Shown: positions 16,308 to 25,194 of the stretch, piece by piece | Position numbering within the stretch: the stretch's first letter is position 1 | Layout of the letters: every line of letters starts with the position of its first letter | NCBI RefSeq assembly: GCF_002483205.1 | Contig: NZ_DLHM01000005.1 | Coordinates: 626,817-690,816, forward strand | Direction of reading: 5' to 3' | From: Flavihumibacter sp. UBA7668 | Lineage (GTDB): Bacteria; Bacteroidota; Bacteroidia; Chitinophagales; Chitinophagaceae | Length of the DNA: 64,000 bases | Position numbers and translations under genes: made by a program | Notes under the pieces: generated by a model | The model's input: the letters and a program-made list of their open reading frames with translations, nothing else | The model's database searches: none | What the model was told of the DNA's origin: nothing

Positions 16308-18206
16308 TAATTCAAGCGTTCCGTTTAAATGAACGCGCACCAATTGTTCACTTTCCAGATTACGGATAGCATTTAATATGTCATTCTGTTCTGCACGTAA
16401 GCCGAATTCTGCATGGATTCCTTCCATTGTTTTGGATGCGGATCGAAGCGATTGAAGGATTTCTTCCTGTAAAACCTGTGATGAAATCGGCTTTCTTTTT
16501 TTTGCCAGACAAATATCACAGATGCCGCAATCCTTAATCCCTTTATCACCAAAATAGCGACCAATATAACTGCTCCGGCAATCCTGGCCAGTGGTAAATT
16601 CAATCAGTGAATCCAATCGTTCCTTTGCCAGTTCTTTTCTTTTTTTGATGGCATTCAGATCCAGTTGAATATATTCGGCTTTCATCCGTTCACACAATAA
16701 AACCAGTTGTGGCTGGTCCTTTGTTGGCTGATACACCAAAACACCCAGAGAATGTAATTGTTTTAATTGCTCTGTTACGGCCGACTTTTCAATTCTCAGC
16801 AATTTGGCCATATAAGCTTCCGATACCATACCCGGATAACTGAATACACCTTCAATGGTGCGAAGTAAGGTTTTGATCAAGGGCTCCAGATTGGGATAGT
16901 TGCGTTCAACTTCTTCCAGCCAGTTTCTGTCAGCGATAAATTGTACCCTTGCCGGTTCATAAACTGATTCATTCAATGCGCAGTAACCATTTGCCTGTAA
17001 TAACTGAAACGCATTAATGGTTACCATCCTGTCCAGATCGAAATTTTTACAAAACAAACTGAGGTCAAAATCATAGGTATTTCCTTCACCTGTTCCAGTT
17101 GGTATGTGCAGGAAATTCGCCATAGCCTGATACACATTTTTGACTATTTCAACAGGAGGGAATTTTTTTTCCAGTTGCAATTGCAGATCGCTCAGATCCG
17201 GCTGATTATACAAGAGAACAGCATAGGCTTTTTTGCGATCACGACCTGCACGTCCGGCTTCCTGATAATAATTTTCAAGACAATCTGGTACATCATAATG
17301 TATTACAGTTCGAACATCCGGTTTATCAATGCCCATCCCAAATGCATTGGTACTGACTATAATCCGAACCTGGTTATTAGTCCAGTTTTGCTGGCGTTCA
17401 TTGCGTTCTTCCTGATCCAGGCCGGCATGATAATAGGTGGCAGTAATGCCCCGTTGGGTAAGATGTCTGCAAATGTCAACCGTGCGTTTCCGGCTTCTGC
17501 AGTACACGATGCTGCTGCCTTCTACTTTAGACAGGATATCTGTAAGCTTTTGCAATTTATTTGTTTCTTCAAAACAACTGTAGGAAAGCGCTTCCCTTAT
17601 AAAAGAGCCTTTATGGATTACTGCATTTTTAAGTTGCAATTGGTCAACAATATCCTGTTGCACGAGCGGTGTGGCAGAGGCAGTAAGGGCCAGTAGGGGA
17701 ACTTTTGGCAGACTTTCCCTTAGACTGGCAATTTGCAGGTACTGCGGACGAAAATCATATCCCCACTGCGAAACACAATGGGCTTCATCCACCGCAATCA
17801 GACAGATGGGCAACGCCGGCAGGTATTCTTTGAATAAATTGGTTTGAATTCGTTCAGGAGATACATATAGAAATTTGATATGACCATTCAATGCCAGCTG
17901 CATGGTTTTGGCAACTTCCTTATACGGCATGCCAGTATGAATAGCTAATGCAGAGATGCCTTTTTTCTTTAATTGTGCCACCTGATCTTTCATCAGCGCA
18001 ATAAGCGGACTGATCACCAGACATAATCCCTCCATTGCCATTGCCGGTACCTGAAAGCAAACTGATTTTCCACTTCCGGTTGGCAATAAAGCCAGGCAAT
18101 CTTTCTTATCCAATGCAGTCTGGATAATCTCTTCCTGTAATGGCCGGAATTGATCATGCCCCCAGTATTGGAGAAGAATGGAGTGGATGGAAAGAGGATG
18201 AGGCAT
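16299..18206 (-). CDS. recQ: ATP-dependent DNA helicase RecQ, short form
   Basis: A 635-residue superfamily 2 helicase working 3' to 5' in recombination and fork repair. Motif I is LLPTGSGKS near residue 41, motif II AVDEAHCVSQWGYDFRP, motif III TASATP, and motif VI QEAGRAGRD. The zinc-binding module shows four cysteines in CRSSYIGRYF...CGICDIC. The protein ends soon after the winged helix, so the HRDC domain of longer RecQ proteins is missing. It overlaps the HerA-like gene end to end. Upstream is an array of GGTGAAT/GGTGAAA words starting 9 bp before the start codon. Confidence 0.94.
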   Translation of the reverse strand: MPHPLSIHSILLQYWGHDQFRPLQEEIIQTALDKKDCLALLPTGSGKSVCFQVPAMAMEGLCLVISPLIALMKDQVAQLKKKGISALAIHTGMPYKEVAKTMQLALNGHIKFLYVSPERIQTNLFKEYLPALPICLIAVDEAHCVSQWGYDFRPQYLQIASLRESLPKVPLLALTASATPLVQQDIVDQLQLKNAVIHKGSFIREALSYSCFEETNKLQKLTDILSKVEGSSIVYCRSRKRTVDICRHLTQRGITATYYHAGLDQEERNERQQNWTNNQVRIIVSTNAFGMGIDKPDVRTVIHYDVPDCLENYYQEAGRAGRDRKKAYAVLLYNQPDLSDLQLQLEKKFPPVEIVKNVYQAMANFLHIPTGTGEGNTYDFDLSLFCKNFDLDRMVTINAFQLLQANGYCALNESVYEPARVQFIADRNWLEEVERNYPNLEPLIKTLLRTIEGVFSYPGMVSEAYMAKLLRIEKSAVTEQLKQLHSLGVLVYQPTKDQPQLVLLCERMKAEYIQLDLNAIKKRKELAKERLDSLIEFTTGQDCRSSYIGRYFGDKGIKDCGICDICLAKKRKPISSQVLQEEILQSLRSASKTMEGIHAEFGLRAEQNDILNAIRNLESEQLVRVHLNGTLELLP

Positions 18207-18214
18207 TGGAGGGA

Positions 18215-18254
18215 TAAGGTGAATAAGGTGAATAAGTGAAAGGTGAAAGGTGAA
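18215..18254. repeat. GGTGAATAA / GGTGAAA array upstream of recQ
   Basis: About 40 bases of tandem GGTGAATAA and GGTGAAA words on the plus strand, starting 9 bp from the recQ start. On the recQ sense strand this reads as TTCACC/TTATTCACC, like the array before the GroES-like gene. Confidence 0.75.
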
Positions 18255-18285
18255 GTTTCTGTGATTTTATCTTTTATTTCGGGAA

Positions 18286-18363
18286 TTCCTCTTTTCTTCC
18301 TTTGTCTCCTCTTTTCCTCCTTTGTCTCCTCTTTTTCCCTTTCCTCCGTTTTCCCCACTTCCT
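18286..18363. repeat. Pyrimidine tract with 20-bp repeat, after the copA stop
   Basis: A nearly pure pyrimidine stretch on the plus strand that reaches the TAG stop of copA. It contains two copies of CCTTTGTCTCCTCTTTT (18299 and 18319) with a 20-bp period. On the copA sense strand it is purine-rich, immediately after the stop codon. Confidence 0.75.
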
Positions 18364-20500
18364 ACCTTACCTTCTTTACAAATAGTTTTACTGAGTTGGC
18401 TGCCAGCACTACATCGCTCAGTCCCATTACCAGGGCACCAATGGTGGGAGTTAGTAGTCCGATAGCGGCAATTGGAATTGCCACAATATTATAAGCAAAT
18501 GCCCAGAATAGATTTTGTTTTATTGTTAGTAAGGTGTGTTTGCCGAGTCCCAGTGCTTCGGGTAATTGCGAAAGGCCATGATTCATCAATACAATGTCTG
18601 CAGTTTGAACGGCAATTTGGGAGGCATCGCTTAATGAAATTCCAATACTCGCTTTCGCCAATGCAGGCGCATCATTAATGCCATCCCCAACCATGGCAGT
18701 TGGAATGGACGCATTCAATTCTTCAATCAATGCAAGCTTTTCTGCCGGAGATTTTTCTGCAATCACTTCCTGAATACCCAGTGCCCGACCAATCTTTTCT
18801 GTTTTGGATAAACGATCGCCACTAAGCAGGATGGTTTTGATCCCTTTTTTATGCAGGTAGTTTATCACGCCCGCAGCTTCAGGACGAATTTCATCTGCCA
18901 CATCCACCCACCCAATCAATTCCTGGTTTCGCAGAACATAAATATTATGTTGATCCTCCTTTGTATGATTGGCTGCAATAGCATAAGAGCCGGCCCAATA
19001 CTCGTCGCCGTCTTTGCTCCGGCCTTTCATGCCGCTGCCTTTTACTTCTTCAATGGATTCCCACCGAATCATATCATTGGTTTTCCAGTTGCGTGAAATC
19101 ACCTGTGCTATCGGGTGATTGGAATAACGTTCCATCGAAGCAAGGATACGCTTAAATTCCACTTCATTAATTCCAATCGCCTCAAAGGCCTGTAACTGAA
19201 ATTTACCAGTGGTTAATGTCCCGGTTTTGTCAAATACCACCTGCTTTATGTCTTTGAAAGCTTCCAGCGATTTTGCATTACGAAATAAGATACCACTGCG
19301 TGCCGCTCTACCCAATCCAACTGCAATGGCTGCCGGTGTTGCCAGTCCCATTGCACATGGGCAGGCAATCACCAACACAGCAATACTGCGCATGAGGGAG
19401 TCGCGAAAAGCATGGGCAGAATCGCCCGATAAAAAATAGAAATTGATCAAAAAAGTCAGCACTGCAATGGCCAGCACCACTGGTACAAAAACAGCACTGA
19501 TTTTGTCGGCCATTCGCTGAACCGGAGGCTTATCGCCCTGCGCCTTTTTTACCAGATTGATAATATTGGCTAGAACCGATTGATCCGCTCCCGCAGTTAC
19601 CTGCGCTTTCACCATCCCTTCAATCAACAAACTACCGCCAATAAGTGAATCCTTGGCTTTTTTCTGAATGGGTTCGCTTTCGCCGGTAATGATGGCTTCA
19701 TTTACGGATGCGTCTCCCCAAAGAATTTTTGCATCTGCAGGTACCTGTTCTCCGTTTTTTATGAGAATCAGATCACCGCTTTTCAGATGAATATTTTCAA
19801 TTGGAAAAAATAATTCCTGATGCTGGTCATCATAGGCAATCATATTGGCCATTACCCGCTGGTTTTTCACCAGTTTGTTCAGTTCTTTCTGTGTGCTGTG
19901 TATGGAAAGATCCTCCAGATAGTTGCCAAGAAAGACCAGCGTGATTATGGCTGCCGTGGTTTCATAAAACAGGTAGTTCTCCGGCTGGGGAATAAATGTG
20001 CCAACCAGACTATAAACAAAAGCCGCCGTGGCACCCAGTGTTACCAGTACATTCATATTGGGCAGGCCCGAACGCATACTTTTCCAGGCACTACGTCCGA
20101 AATAATACATCCCCACCAGGTAAACCGGTAAACAAAGCACAAGCTGTACCCAGGGGTTCATCAACCAGTGCAAATGGAGACCGGGAATCATATGCAGCAT
20201 CAAAACCAGCGTACATGGAAGACAGATCAACATGTACCGCAGGTAGCGGTTCATCGGTGGTTTCCCCTCAACAACCGGTTTGGGTGCCTGTTCATCCACT
20301 ACCACATAACCCAGCGAAGAAATCCCTTTTGTAAGTGAGTTCTGTTTGTTTTTATCAAATTCAGACACTTCAAAGTGTACATCGCCATCGATTGGATTCA
20401 CTTTCACGTTCTGCATGCCTTCCTTTTCAAGATACCTCGTTACACTAAGGGCACAATTTGAACAGGTCATGCCTTCTACTTTCCAGTTAATTGATTCCAT
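18362..20500 (-). CDS. copA: Copper-transporting P1B-type ATPase
   Basis: A 712-residue heavy-metal ATPase in the inner membrane. One N-terminal HMA domain has the metal site GMTCSNCA. The intramembrane CPC motif (ACPCAMGLATPAAIAVG) marks a Cu(I) pump. The phosphorylation site DKTGTLTTG, the TGES-type loop ITGESEPI, and the hinge MVGDGINDAPAL are all present. The His-Pro motif in the nucleotide domain is SNHPIAQ. All catalytic residues look intact, so it should export copper. No copper regulator or chaperone gene is adjacent. A -7-like TAAATTTG (20534-20527) lies 26 bp upstream; the divergent tsaE has its own. Confidence 0.93.
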   Translation of the reverse strand: MESINWKVEGMTCSNCALSVTRYLEKEGMQNVKVNPIDGDVHFEVSEFDKNKQNSLTKGISSLGYVVVDEQAPKPVVEGKPPMNRYLRYMLICLPCTLVLMLHMIPGLHLHWLMNPWVQLVLCLPVYLVGMYYFGRSAWKSMRSGLPNMNVLVTLGATAAFVYSLVGTFIPQPENYLFYETTAAIITLVFLGNYLEDLSIHSTQKELNKLVKNQRVMANMIAYDDQHQELFFPIENIHLKSGDLILIKNGEQVPADAKILWGDASVNEAIITGESEPIQKKAKDSLIGGSLLIEGMVKAQVTAGADQSVLANIINLVKKAQGDKPPVQRMADKISAVFVPVVLAIAVLTFLINFYFLSGDSAHAFRDSLMRSIAVLVIACPCAMGLATPAAIAVGLGRAARSGILFRNAKSLEAFKDIKQVVFDKTGTLTTGKFQLQAFEAIGINEVEFKRILASMERYSNHPIAQVISRNWKTNDMIRWESIEEVKGSGMKGRSKDGDEYWAGSYAIAANHTKEDQHNIYVLRNQELIGWVDVADEIRPEAAGVINYLHKKGIKTILLSGDRLSKTEKIGRALGIQEVIAEKSPAEKLALIEELNASIPTAMVGDGINDAPALAKASIGISLSDASQIAVQTADIVLMNHGLSQLPEALGLGKHTLLTIKQNLFWAFAYNIVAIPIAAIGLLTPTIGALVMGLSDVVLAANSVKLFVKKVR

Positions 20501-20526
20501 GCTTACTCGTTTACCTGTTTATTCTG

Positions 20527-20534
20527 CAAATTTA
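20527..20534 (-). promoter_or_regulatory. Candidate -7 box of copA
   Basis: TAAATTTG on the minus strand, 26 bases before the copA start, matches TAnnTTTG. No -33 box is clear. Confidence 0.4.
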
Positions 20535-20572
20535 CGAAAAGCTGCCACTGTACTGCGACCGTTAAATTGCCC

Positions 20573-20580
20573 TAAATTTG
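20573..20580 (+). promoter_or_regulatory. -7 promoter box directly before tsaE
   Basis: TAAATTTG ends 3 bases before the ATG at 20584. If used, transcription would start on the start codon itself. No clear TTTG -33 box. Confidence 0.5.
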
Positions 20581-20583
20581 ACC

Positions 20584-21009
20584 ATGGTTCGACGGTATAC
20601 ATTAGCTGAATTGCCTGCTTTGGCAAAGGATCTCCTAAAAGAGCTGGATCATCCCCGGGTTATTGCACTGGATGCACCTATGGGCGCCGGAAAAACAACA
20701 CTGGTGCATGCCATTTGCGATGAATTAATGGTTACTGATCCGGTTGGGAGTCCCACTTTTTCAATAATAAATGAATACGGTTCTGCCTCCGGACCTGTTT
20801 ACCATATAGATTGTTACCGCCTGAAATCGGAAGAGGAGGCGGTTGATGCAGGAATTGAAGAATGTTTGGATGGTGTCAACTGGTGTTTTATTGAATGGGC
20901 TGAAAAAATACCCCATCTGCTGCCTCAAAACCTGGTCAGAATCCACCTCAAAGTGCTGGACCCGGTCACCCGGGAACTCGAACTTAGAATTCCCGCTGCC
21001 ATCTCTTAG
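20584..21009 (+). CDS. tsaE: tRNA threonylcarbamoyladenosine biosynthesis ATPase TsaE
   Basis: A 141-residue P-loop ATPase that works with TsaB and TsaD to make t6A37 in ANN-decoding tRNAs. The Walker A is DAPMGAGKTTL near residue 34, followed by VGSPTFSIINEY, the HIDCYRL strand and FIEWAEKI, all typical of TsaE. Length is normal. ATG at 20584 is preferred over the TTG six bases earlier, since a promoter box overlaps that codon. Alanine dehydrogenase follows after 46 bp. Confidence 0.93.
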   Translation: MVRRYTLAELPALAKDLLKELDHPRVIALDAPMGAGKTTLVHAICDELMVTDPVGSPTFSIINEYGSASGPVYHIDCYRLKSEEEAVDAGIEECLDGVNWCFIEWAEKIPHLLPQNLVRIHLKVLDPVTRELELRIPAAIS

Positions 21010-21055
21010 AAAAAAATCAGTTTATAAATTGTAATTTTCCAACTCGATTAATTAC

Positions 21056-22270
21056 ATGTCGCAGCATAAACCATTTATCAGCCCGTCCTTCAGTTATGAA
21101 ACCCTGGAAGAGACGCTCGATGTAAAACCAACGGGTGCGCAATTGCATATTGGTATCCCTAAAGAAATAGCTTTTCAGGAAAATCGGGTGTCCCTTACGC
21201 CTGATGCGGTAGGTGTTCTTGTAAGTAACGGTCATCAGGTTACCATTGAACATAATGCAGGGGATGCTGCACATTTTCGCGATCGCGATTACAGCGAAGC
21301 GGGTGCCAGAATCGTGTACGAAAAAGCCGAAGTTTATAAGGCACCCATACTGGTAAAAAGCGCTCCGGTAATTGAAGAGGATATTCCTCTCCTTCAAATG
21401 GGACAAATGATCATTTCTCCCATGCATACAACCTTGTTAAAAGCTTCTTTGCTGGAGAAGATGATGGATAAAAAGATTACCGCACTCAGTTTTGAACAAC
21501 TCAAAGATGAAAGCGGATCCCTTCCCATTGTGAGGAGTATGAGTGAAATTGCAGGTAGTGCGGTGATGCTGATAGCCGGACAATACCTCAGCTCAGCCAA
21601 TCATGGAAAAGGTGTTTTGCTGGGTGGAATTTCCGGTATTCCACCTTCCAAAGTAGTTATCATTGGAGCAGGTATAGTTGGTGAGTACGCAGCACGTGCA
21701 GCTATTGCGCTTGGTGCTTCCGTCAAAGTGTTTGATAATAGTGTTTATCGGCTAAAACAATTACAGAATAATATTGGTCATCGTTTATGGACTTCCGTAC
21801 TGGAACCAAAAATTCTGGCCAAACAGCTTAAGACCTGCGAAGTTGCTGTTGGTGCATTGGGGTCCAGCACCGGCCGTGCCCCTATTGTTGTAACGGAAGA
21901 AATGGTAAGCAATATGCGACCCGGTAGTGTAGTAATCGATGTGAGTATTGACAGTGGGGGCTGTTTCGAAACCTCCGAAATTACCAGTCATGAACAACCG
22001 ATTTTTATGAAATATGGGGTGATTCATTACTGTGTTCCCAATATTCCTTCCGGATTCGCCCGCACTGCTTCCCATGGTATCAGTAATGTTTTGATGCCAC
22101 TCCTGCTGGAAGCTGCTGAAGAAGGTGGAATTGATCACCTGATCTGGCAGAAAATTTACCTGCGAAGCGGGATCTATCTGTTTAAAGGAGCACTCACTCA
22201 TTTCCACCTCAGCCAGCGCTTTAATCTTAAATACACGGATTTGAATCTGCTGATTGCCAGCCGTCGATAA
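21056..22270 (+). CDS. ald: Alanine dehydrogenase
   Basis: A 404-residue NAD-dependent enzyme converting L-alanine to pyruvate and ammonia, cytosolic. The substrate domain begins IGIPKEIAFQENRVSLTP with the conserved Arg of the pyruvate site, and the Lys in VLVKSAPV. The NAD-binding Rossmann motif VVIIGAGIVGEYAARAA lies near residue 200. It carries a short N-terminal extension (about 30 residues) before the usual start, as common in Bacteroidota. Its end is 3 bp from the end of the convergent ABC ATPase gene. Confidence 0.92.
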   Translation: MSQHKPFISPSFSYETLEETLDVKPTGAQLHIGIPKEIAFQENRVSLTPDAVGVLVSNGHQVTIEHNAGDAAHFRDRDYSEAGARIVYEKAEVYKAPILVKSAPVIEEDIPLLQMGQMIISPMHTTLLKASLLEKMMDKKITALSFEQLKDESGSLPIVRSMSEIAGSAVMLIAGQYLSSANHGKGVLLGGISGIPPSKVVIIGAGIVGEYAARAAIALGASVKVFDNSVYRLKQLQNNIGHRLWTSVLEPKILAKQLKTCEVAVGALGSSTGRAPIVVTEEMVSNMRPGSVVIDVSIDSGGCFETSEITSHEQPIFMKYGVIHYCVPNIPSGFARTASHGISNVLMPLLLEAAEEGGIDHLIWQKIYLRSGIYLFKGALTHFHLSQRFNLKYTDLNLLIASRR

Positions 22271-22273
22271 GGT

Positions 22274-22906
22274 TTATTTCCTGGCAGCTGGTTTCCAGTC
22301 CAGAATATTGATTTTCTCTTCGCAAAAAGGATATTCCTGCGGATCATTGCTGCTTACAATCACCAAACGATCCATTCTGAACTCTTCCATCAGTGATTGG
22401 TAAAGCCGGATTCCAGCCGCATCCAGATTGGAACAGGGTTCGTCCAGCAATAGAAGGGGAGTGTCGGAAAAGATCGCCTGTATCAGTTTTACCCGCTGTT
22501 TCATTCCCGATGAATAAAATCGGATTTGTTTCTGAATAGCCTGCTGCAATCCCACCCGCTCCAGCATGGAATCAATACTTAATCCAGGTAAAAAAGGTTT
22601 GAAGGATTGATGGAATTGTAAAAATTCCAACGCTGTCATTTCTTCAATCAGATCGAGATAAGGAGCAGCCAGTGCTAATTGTTTATATACGAGTTCGGGA
22701 CTGATATCGCCCATTGAATTACTCCAGTTAATATTGCCTTCTGAATGGGCAACGGCTCCTGCAAGTACTTGTAATAAAGTTGACTTTCCTGAGCCATTCG
22801 GTCCGGTGATGGCATAGGTTTTCCCTTTTATAAATTCATAGCTGAGTCCACGGAAAATCCATTCCCGGTTATACCGTTTTCCCGTATCAGATAGTGATAT
22901 CGTCAT
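22274..22906 (-). CDS. ABC transporter ATP-binding protein
   Basis: A 210-residue ABC ATPase. Walker A is GPNGSGKST near residue 36, the signature is YSSGMKQRVKL (SSGM in place of LSGGQ), and Walker B is LLLLDEPCSNLD. Its small size and signature resemble CcmA-like or export-type ATPases. It starts inside the end of lpxA (20-bp overlap), so translation is probably coupled. No permease gene is adjacent, so the transported substrate is unknown. The link with lipid A genes could be by operon organisation only. Confidence 0.85.
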   Translation of the reverse strand: MTISLSDTGKRYNREWIFRGLSYEFIKGKTYAITGPNGSGKSTLLQVLAGAVAHSEGNINWSNSMGDISPELVYKQLALAAPYLDLIEEMTALEFLQFHQSFKPFLPGLSIDSMLERVGLQQAIQKQIRFYSSGMKQRVKLIQAIFSDTPLLLLDEPCSNLDAAGIRLYQSLMEEFRMDRLVIVSSNDPQEYPFCEEKINILDWKPAARK

Positions 22907-23693
22907 CCGTACTGCCTTTGGTGTACCGCTTGATGATACCCCTTCCGCTTTCCCGGATAAAGGTTACAATTTCATCGCGCTCATCGGTAGCGCTGAATTC
23001 TTCTTCAATAAACTCCAGTGCCTGGGAGGTATTCATCCCTTTATTATAAAGGATGCGGTAGATATCCAGCACATGATTGATGCGATCCATACTGAAACCG
23101 CGTCTTTTTAATCCAACCGAATTTACACCGGCATAAGAAAGTGGTGTGCGGGCTGCTTTTATATAGGGTGGGATGTCTTTACTAACCAGGGAGCCTCCGC
23201 TTACAAATGCATGCTGTCCAATCTGTACAAACTGGTGAACCGCACTTACGCCGCCAATGATGGCCCAGTCTCCCACGGTTACATGTCCGGCCATCTGCAC
23301 ATTGTTACTCATGATCACATTATTTCCAATAATGCAATCGTGGGCCAGATGACTATAGGCCATAATCAGGCAGTTTTTTCCCACTGCAGTACGGCCCCGG
23401 TCTTTGGTTCCGCGGTTGATCGTTACAAATTCGCGGATGGTGGTATCATCCCCAATTTCAACAATAGAATATTCACCATCAAATTTCAAATCCTGCGGCA
23501 CCGCGGCAATTACTGCTCCCGGAAAGATCCGGCAGTTTTTGCCAATGCGCGCCCCTTCCATGATGGTGACATTGCTGCTGATCCAGGTGCCTTCCCCAAT
23601 TTCCACATCCTGATGGATAACAGTGAAAGGGTCAACTTTTACGTTCGTGGCAAGCCTGGCGTTGGGATGTATATAGGTATGTGGATGAATCAT
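22887..23693 (-). CDS. lpxA: UDP-N-acetylglucosamine acyltransferase LpxA
   Basis: A 268-residue left-handed beta-helix acyltransferase that puts the 3-hydroxyacyl chain on UDP-GlcNAc, the first step of lipid A. Hexapeptide repeats (IHPNARLATNVKVDPFTVI, IGKNCRIFPGAVI, split by loops) fill residues 1-190. The catalytic His lies in MAYSHLAHDCIIGNNVIM. The C-terminal helices end with SDG-like acidic residues. It starts just downstream of a hairpin terminator that closes lpxC-fabZ, and a -7-like box lies within that terminator. Confidence 0.95.
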   Translation of the reverse strand: MIHPHTYIHPNARLATNVKVDPFTVIHQDVEIGEGTWISSNVTIMEGARIGKNCRIFPGAVIAAVPQDLKFDGEYSIVEIGDDTTIREFVTINRGTKDRGRTAVGKNCLIMAYSHLAHDCIIGNNVIMSNNVQMAGHVTVGDWAIIGGVSAVHQFVQIGQHAFVSGGSLVSKDIPPYIKAARTPLSYAGVNSVGLKRRGFSMDRINHVLDIYRILYNKGMNTSQALEFIEEEFSATDERDEIVTFIRESGRGIIKRYTKGSTDDDITI

Positions 23694-23696
23694 ATT

Positions 23697-23726
23697 AAAA
23701 AAAACGTCAGATTTTTAATCTGACGT
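23697..23726 (-). terminator. Intrinsic terminator after lpxC-fabZ
   Basis: A perfect 10-bp stem (ACGTCAGATT / AATCTGACGT, 23704-23713 and 23717-23726) with a 3-base loop. An eight-A run at 23697-23704 becomes a U run on the minus-strand transcript. It lies 15 bp after the lpxC-fabZ stop and just before lpxA. Confidence 0.85.
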
Positions 23727-23727
23727 G

Positions 23728-23735
23728 CAAAAATA
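23728..23735 (-). promoter_or_regulatory. Candidate -7 box of lpxA overlapping the terminator region
   Basis: Minus-strand TATTTTTG ends 2 bases before the terminator stem. Transcription from here would start inside the first arm of the hairpin, so the new transcript would lack the complete stem. No strong -33 box is seen. Confidence 0.35.
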
Positions 23736-23740
23736 GGTGA

Positions 23741-25147
23741 TTATCCCCGTTTCACCACCTGCGCCACCATATCGGCTTCGGCACATAGTTTATTTCCTAC
23801 ATAGACGGTACCCCGCATTTCACAGATTCCTCTGCGGATGGGTGCGGACAGTTCCATTTTTAGCAGCATGGTGTCTCCAGGTACGATTTTCTGCTTGAAT
23901 TTGCAGTTGTCGATTTTTAGAAAATAGGTGTCGTACGTGCCTGCGGGCATTGAGTTAATAGCCAGAATTCCACCTGTTTGAGCCAGTGCCTCGCATAATA
24001 AAACACCTGGCATTACCGGATTCCCCGGGAAATGTCCGGTAAAAAAGGGTTCGTTAAATGTTACGTTTTTTACCCCAACTATCATCTTGTCGGTCAGCTC
24101 AATGATTTTGTCAACCAATAAAAAGGGATAACGGTGGGGCAGGGTCTTCTCAATCTGCTGGGCCGTATAAATCGGCGGTTGATTGCAATCATAAACAGGA
24201 ACATCTTTCAGATGCCGGTTCTTTTTAATGTATTGCTTGATTTTTTTAGCAAACTCCACATTGGTGCTGTGTCCCGGGCGGTTGGCAATGATTCTTGCCT
24301 TTACCGGGTAGCCGATCAGCGCCAGGTCGCCTACCACATCCAGCAATTTGTGCCGGGCAGGTTCATTAGGGAAGCGGAGTTCCAGATTATTGAGATAACC
24401 TTCGTGTTTAACTTCCATTTTATCGCGACCGAATGATTTGGCCAGGCGCTGCATCTCCTCCACCGTTACCGGCTTATCCACCACCACGATTGCGTTGTTG
24501 ATATCGCCCCCTTTTATCAGGTTGTTATCGAGCAGCATTTCCAGTTCATGCAGGAAAACAAAGGTTCTGCAGGGACTGATCTCTTTCACAAACTCCCGCA
24601 TGTTTTTCAAACCGGCATGCTGGGTGCCGAGAACGGGACTATTAAAATCAATCAGGGTTGTGATCTGGTAATCCATGGAAGGCATAGCCACCATTTCAAC
24701 CCTTTTTTTCTCATCGTAATGGTAAATATTTTCGTCAATGCTATACCAGGCCTTGGCGGCTTCCTGCTCCTGTACGCCAACTTCCTCCAGCATTTCAACA
24801 AAAGGCTGAGAGCTGCCGTCCATAATAGGGGTTTCAGGTCCGTTGATTTCAATCAGAACATTATCAACGCCCATACCCACCAATGCTGCCAATACATGTT
24901 CAACTGTACTAACTTTTGCTCCATTGTCTTCAATGGTGGTTCCTCTGGAAGTATCCGTTACCAGGTCACAATCTGCTTTGATGATGGGTTGTCCGGCTAA
25001 ATCTATGCGCTGAAATTGAATTCCAAAACCCGGTGCGGCTGGACGGAAAGTCATATCTACCTTAACGCCGGTATGTAAACCGGTTCCTGAAATACTGATT
25101 TCCGCTCCTACTGTATGCTGCTTATCTGGATTGAAATTTGCTTCCAT
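23741..25147 (-). CDS. lpxC-fabZ: Bifunctional LpxC deacetylase / FabZ dehydratase fusion
   Basis: A 468-residue fusion. Residues 1-305 are LpxC, the zinc deacetylase that commits to lipid A synthesis: GTGLHTG near the start, the zinc His in TVEHVLAAL, and HKLLDVVGDLALIG with HxxxD. Residues from about 325 are FabZ, the 3-hydroxyacyl-ACP dehydratase: LPHRYPFLLVDKI, and the catalytic His/Glu in FFTGHFPGNPVMPGVLLCEALAQ. This fusion is a known trait of Bacteroidota. It lies between lpxD and lpxA, with 47 bp to lpxD, and is closed by a strong terminator. Confidence 0.97.
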   Translation of the reverse strand: MEANFNPDKQHTVGAEISISGTGLHTGVKVDMTFRPAAPGFGIQFQRIDLAGQPIIKADCDLVTDTSRGTTIEDNGAKVSTVEHVLAALVGMGVDNVLIEINGPETPIMDGSSQPFVEMLEEVGVQEQEAAKAWYSIDENIYHYDEKKRVEMVAMPSMDYQITTLIDFNSPVLGTQHAGLKNMREFVKEISPCRTFVFLHELEMLLDNNLIKGGDINNAIVVVDKPVTVEEMQRLAKSFGRDKMEVKHEGYLNNLELRFPNEPARHKLLDVVGDLALIGYPVKARIIANRPGHSTNVEFAKKIKQYIKKNRHLKDVPVYDCNQPPIYTAQQIEKTLPHRYPFLLVDKIIELTDKMIVGVKNVTFNEPFFTGHFPGNPVMPGVLLCEALAQTGGILAINSMPAGTYDTYFLKIDNCKFKQKIVPGDTMLLKMELSAPIRRGICEMRGTVYVGNKLCAEADMVAQVVKRG

Positions 25148-25163
25148 GCTTAAAATTGAAGGG

Positions 25164-25171
25164 CAAAGATA
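25164..25171 (-). promoter_or_regulatory. Candidate -7 box of lpxC-fabZ
   Basis: Minus-strand TATCTTTG, an exact TAnnTTTG match, 16 bases before the lpxC-fabZ start in the 47-bp gap after lpxD. It suggests an internal promoter in the lipid A block. Confidence 0.4.
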
Positions 25172-25194
25172 TAGTAATAGGGATTAAAGGCAGA

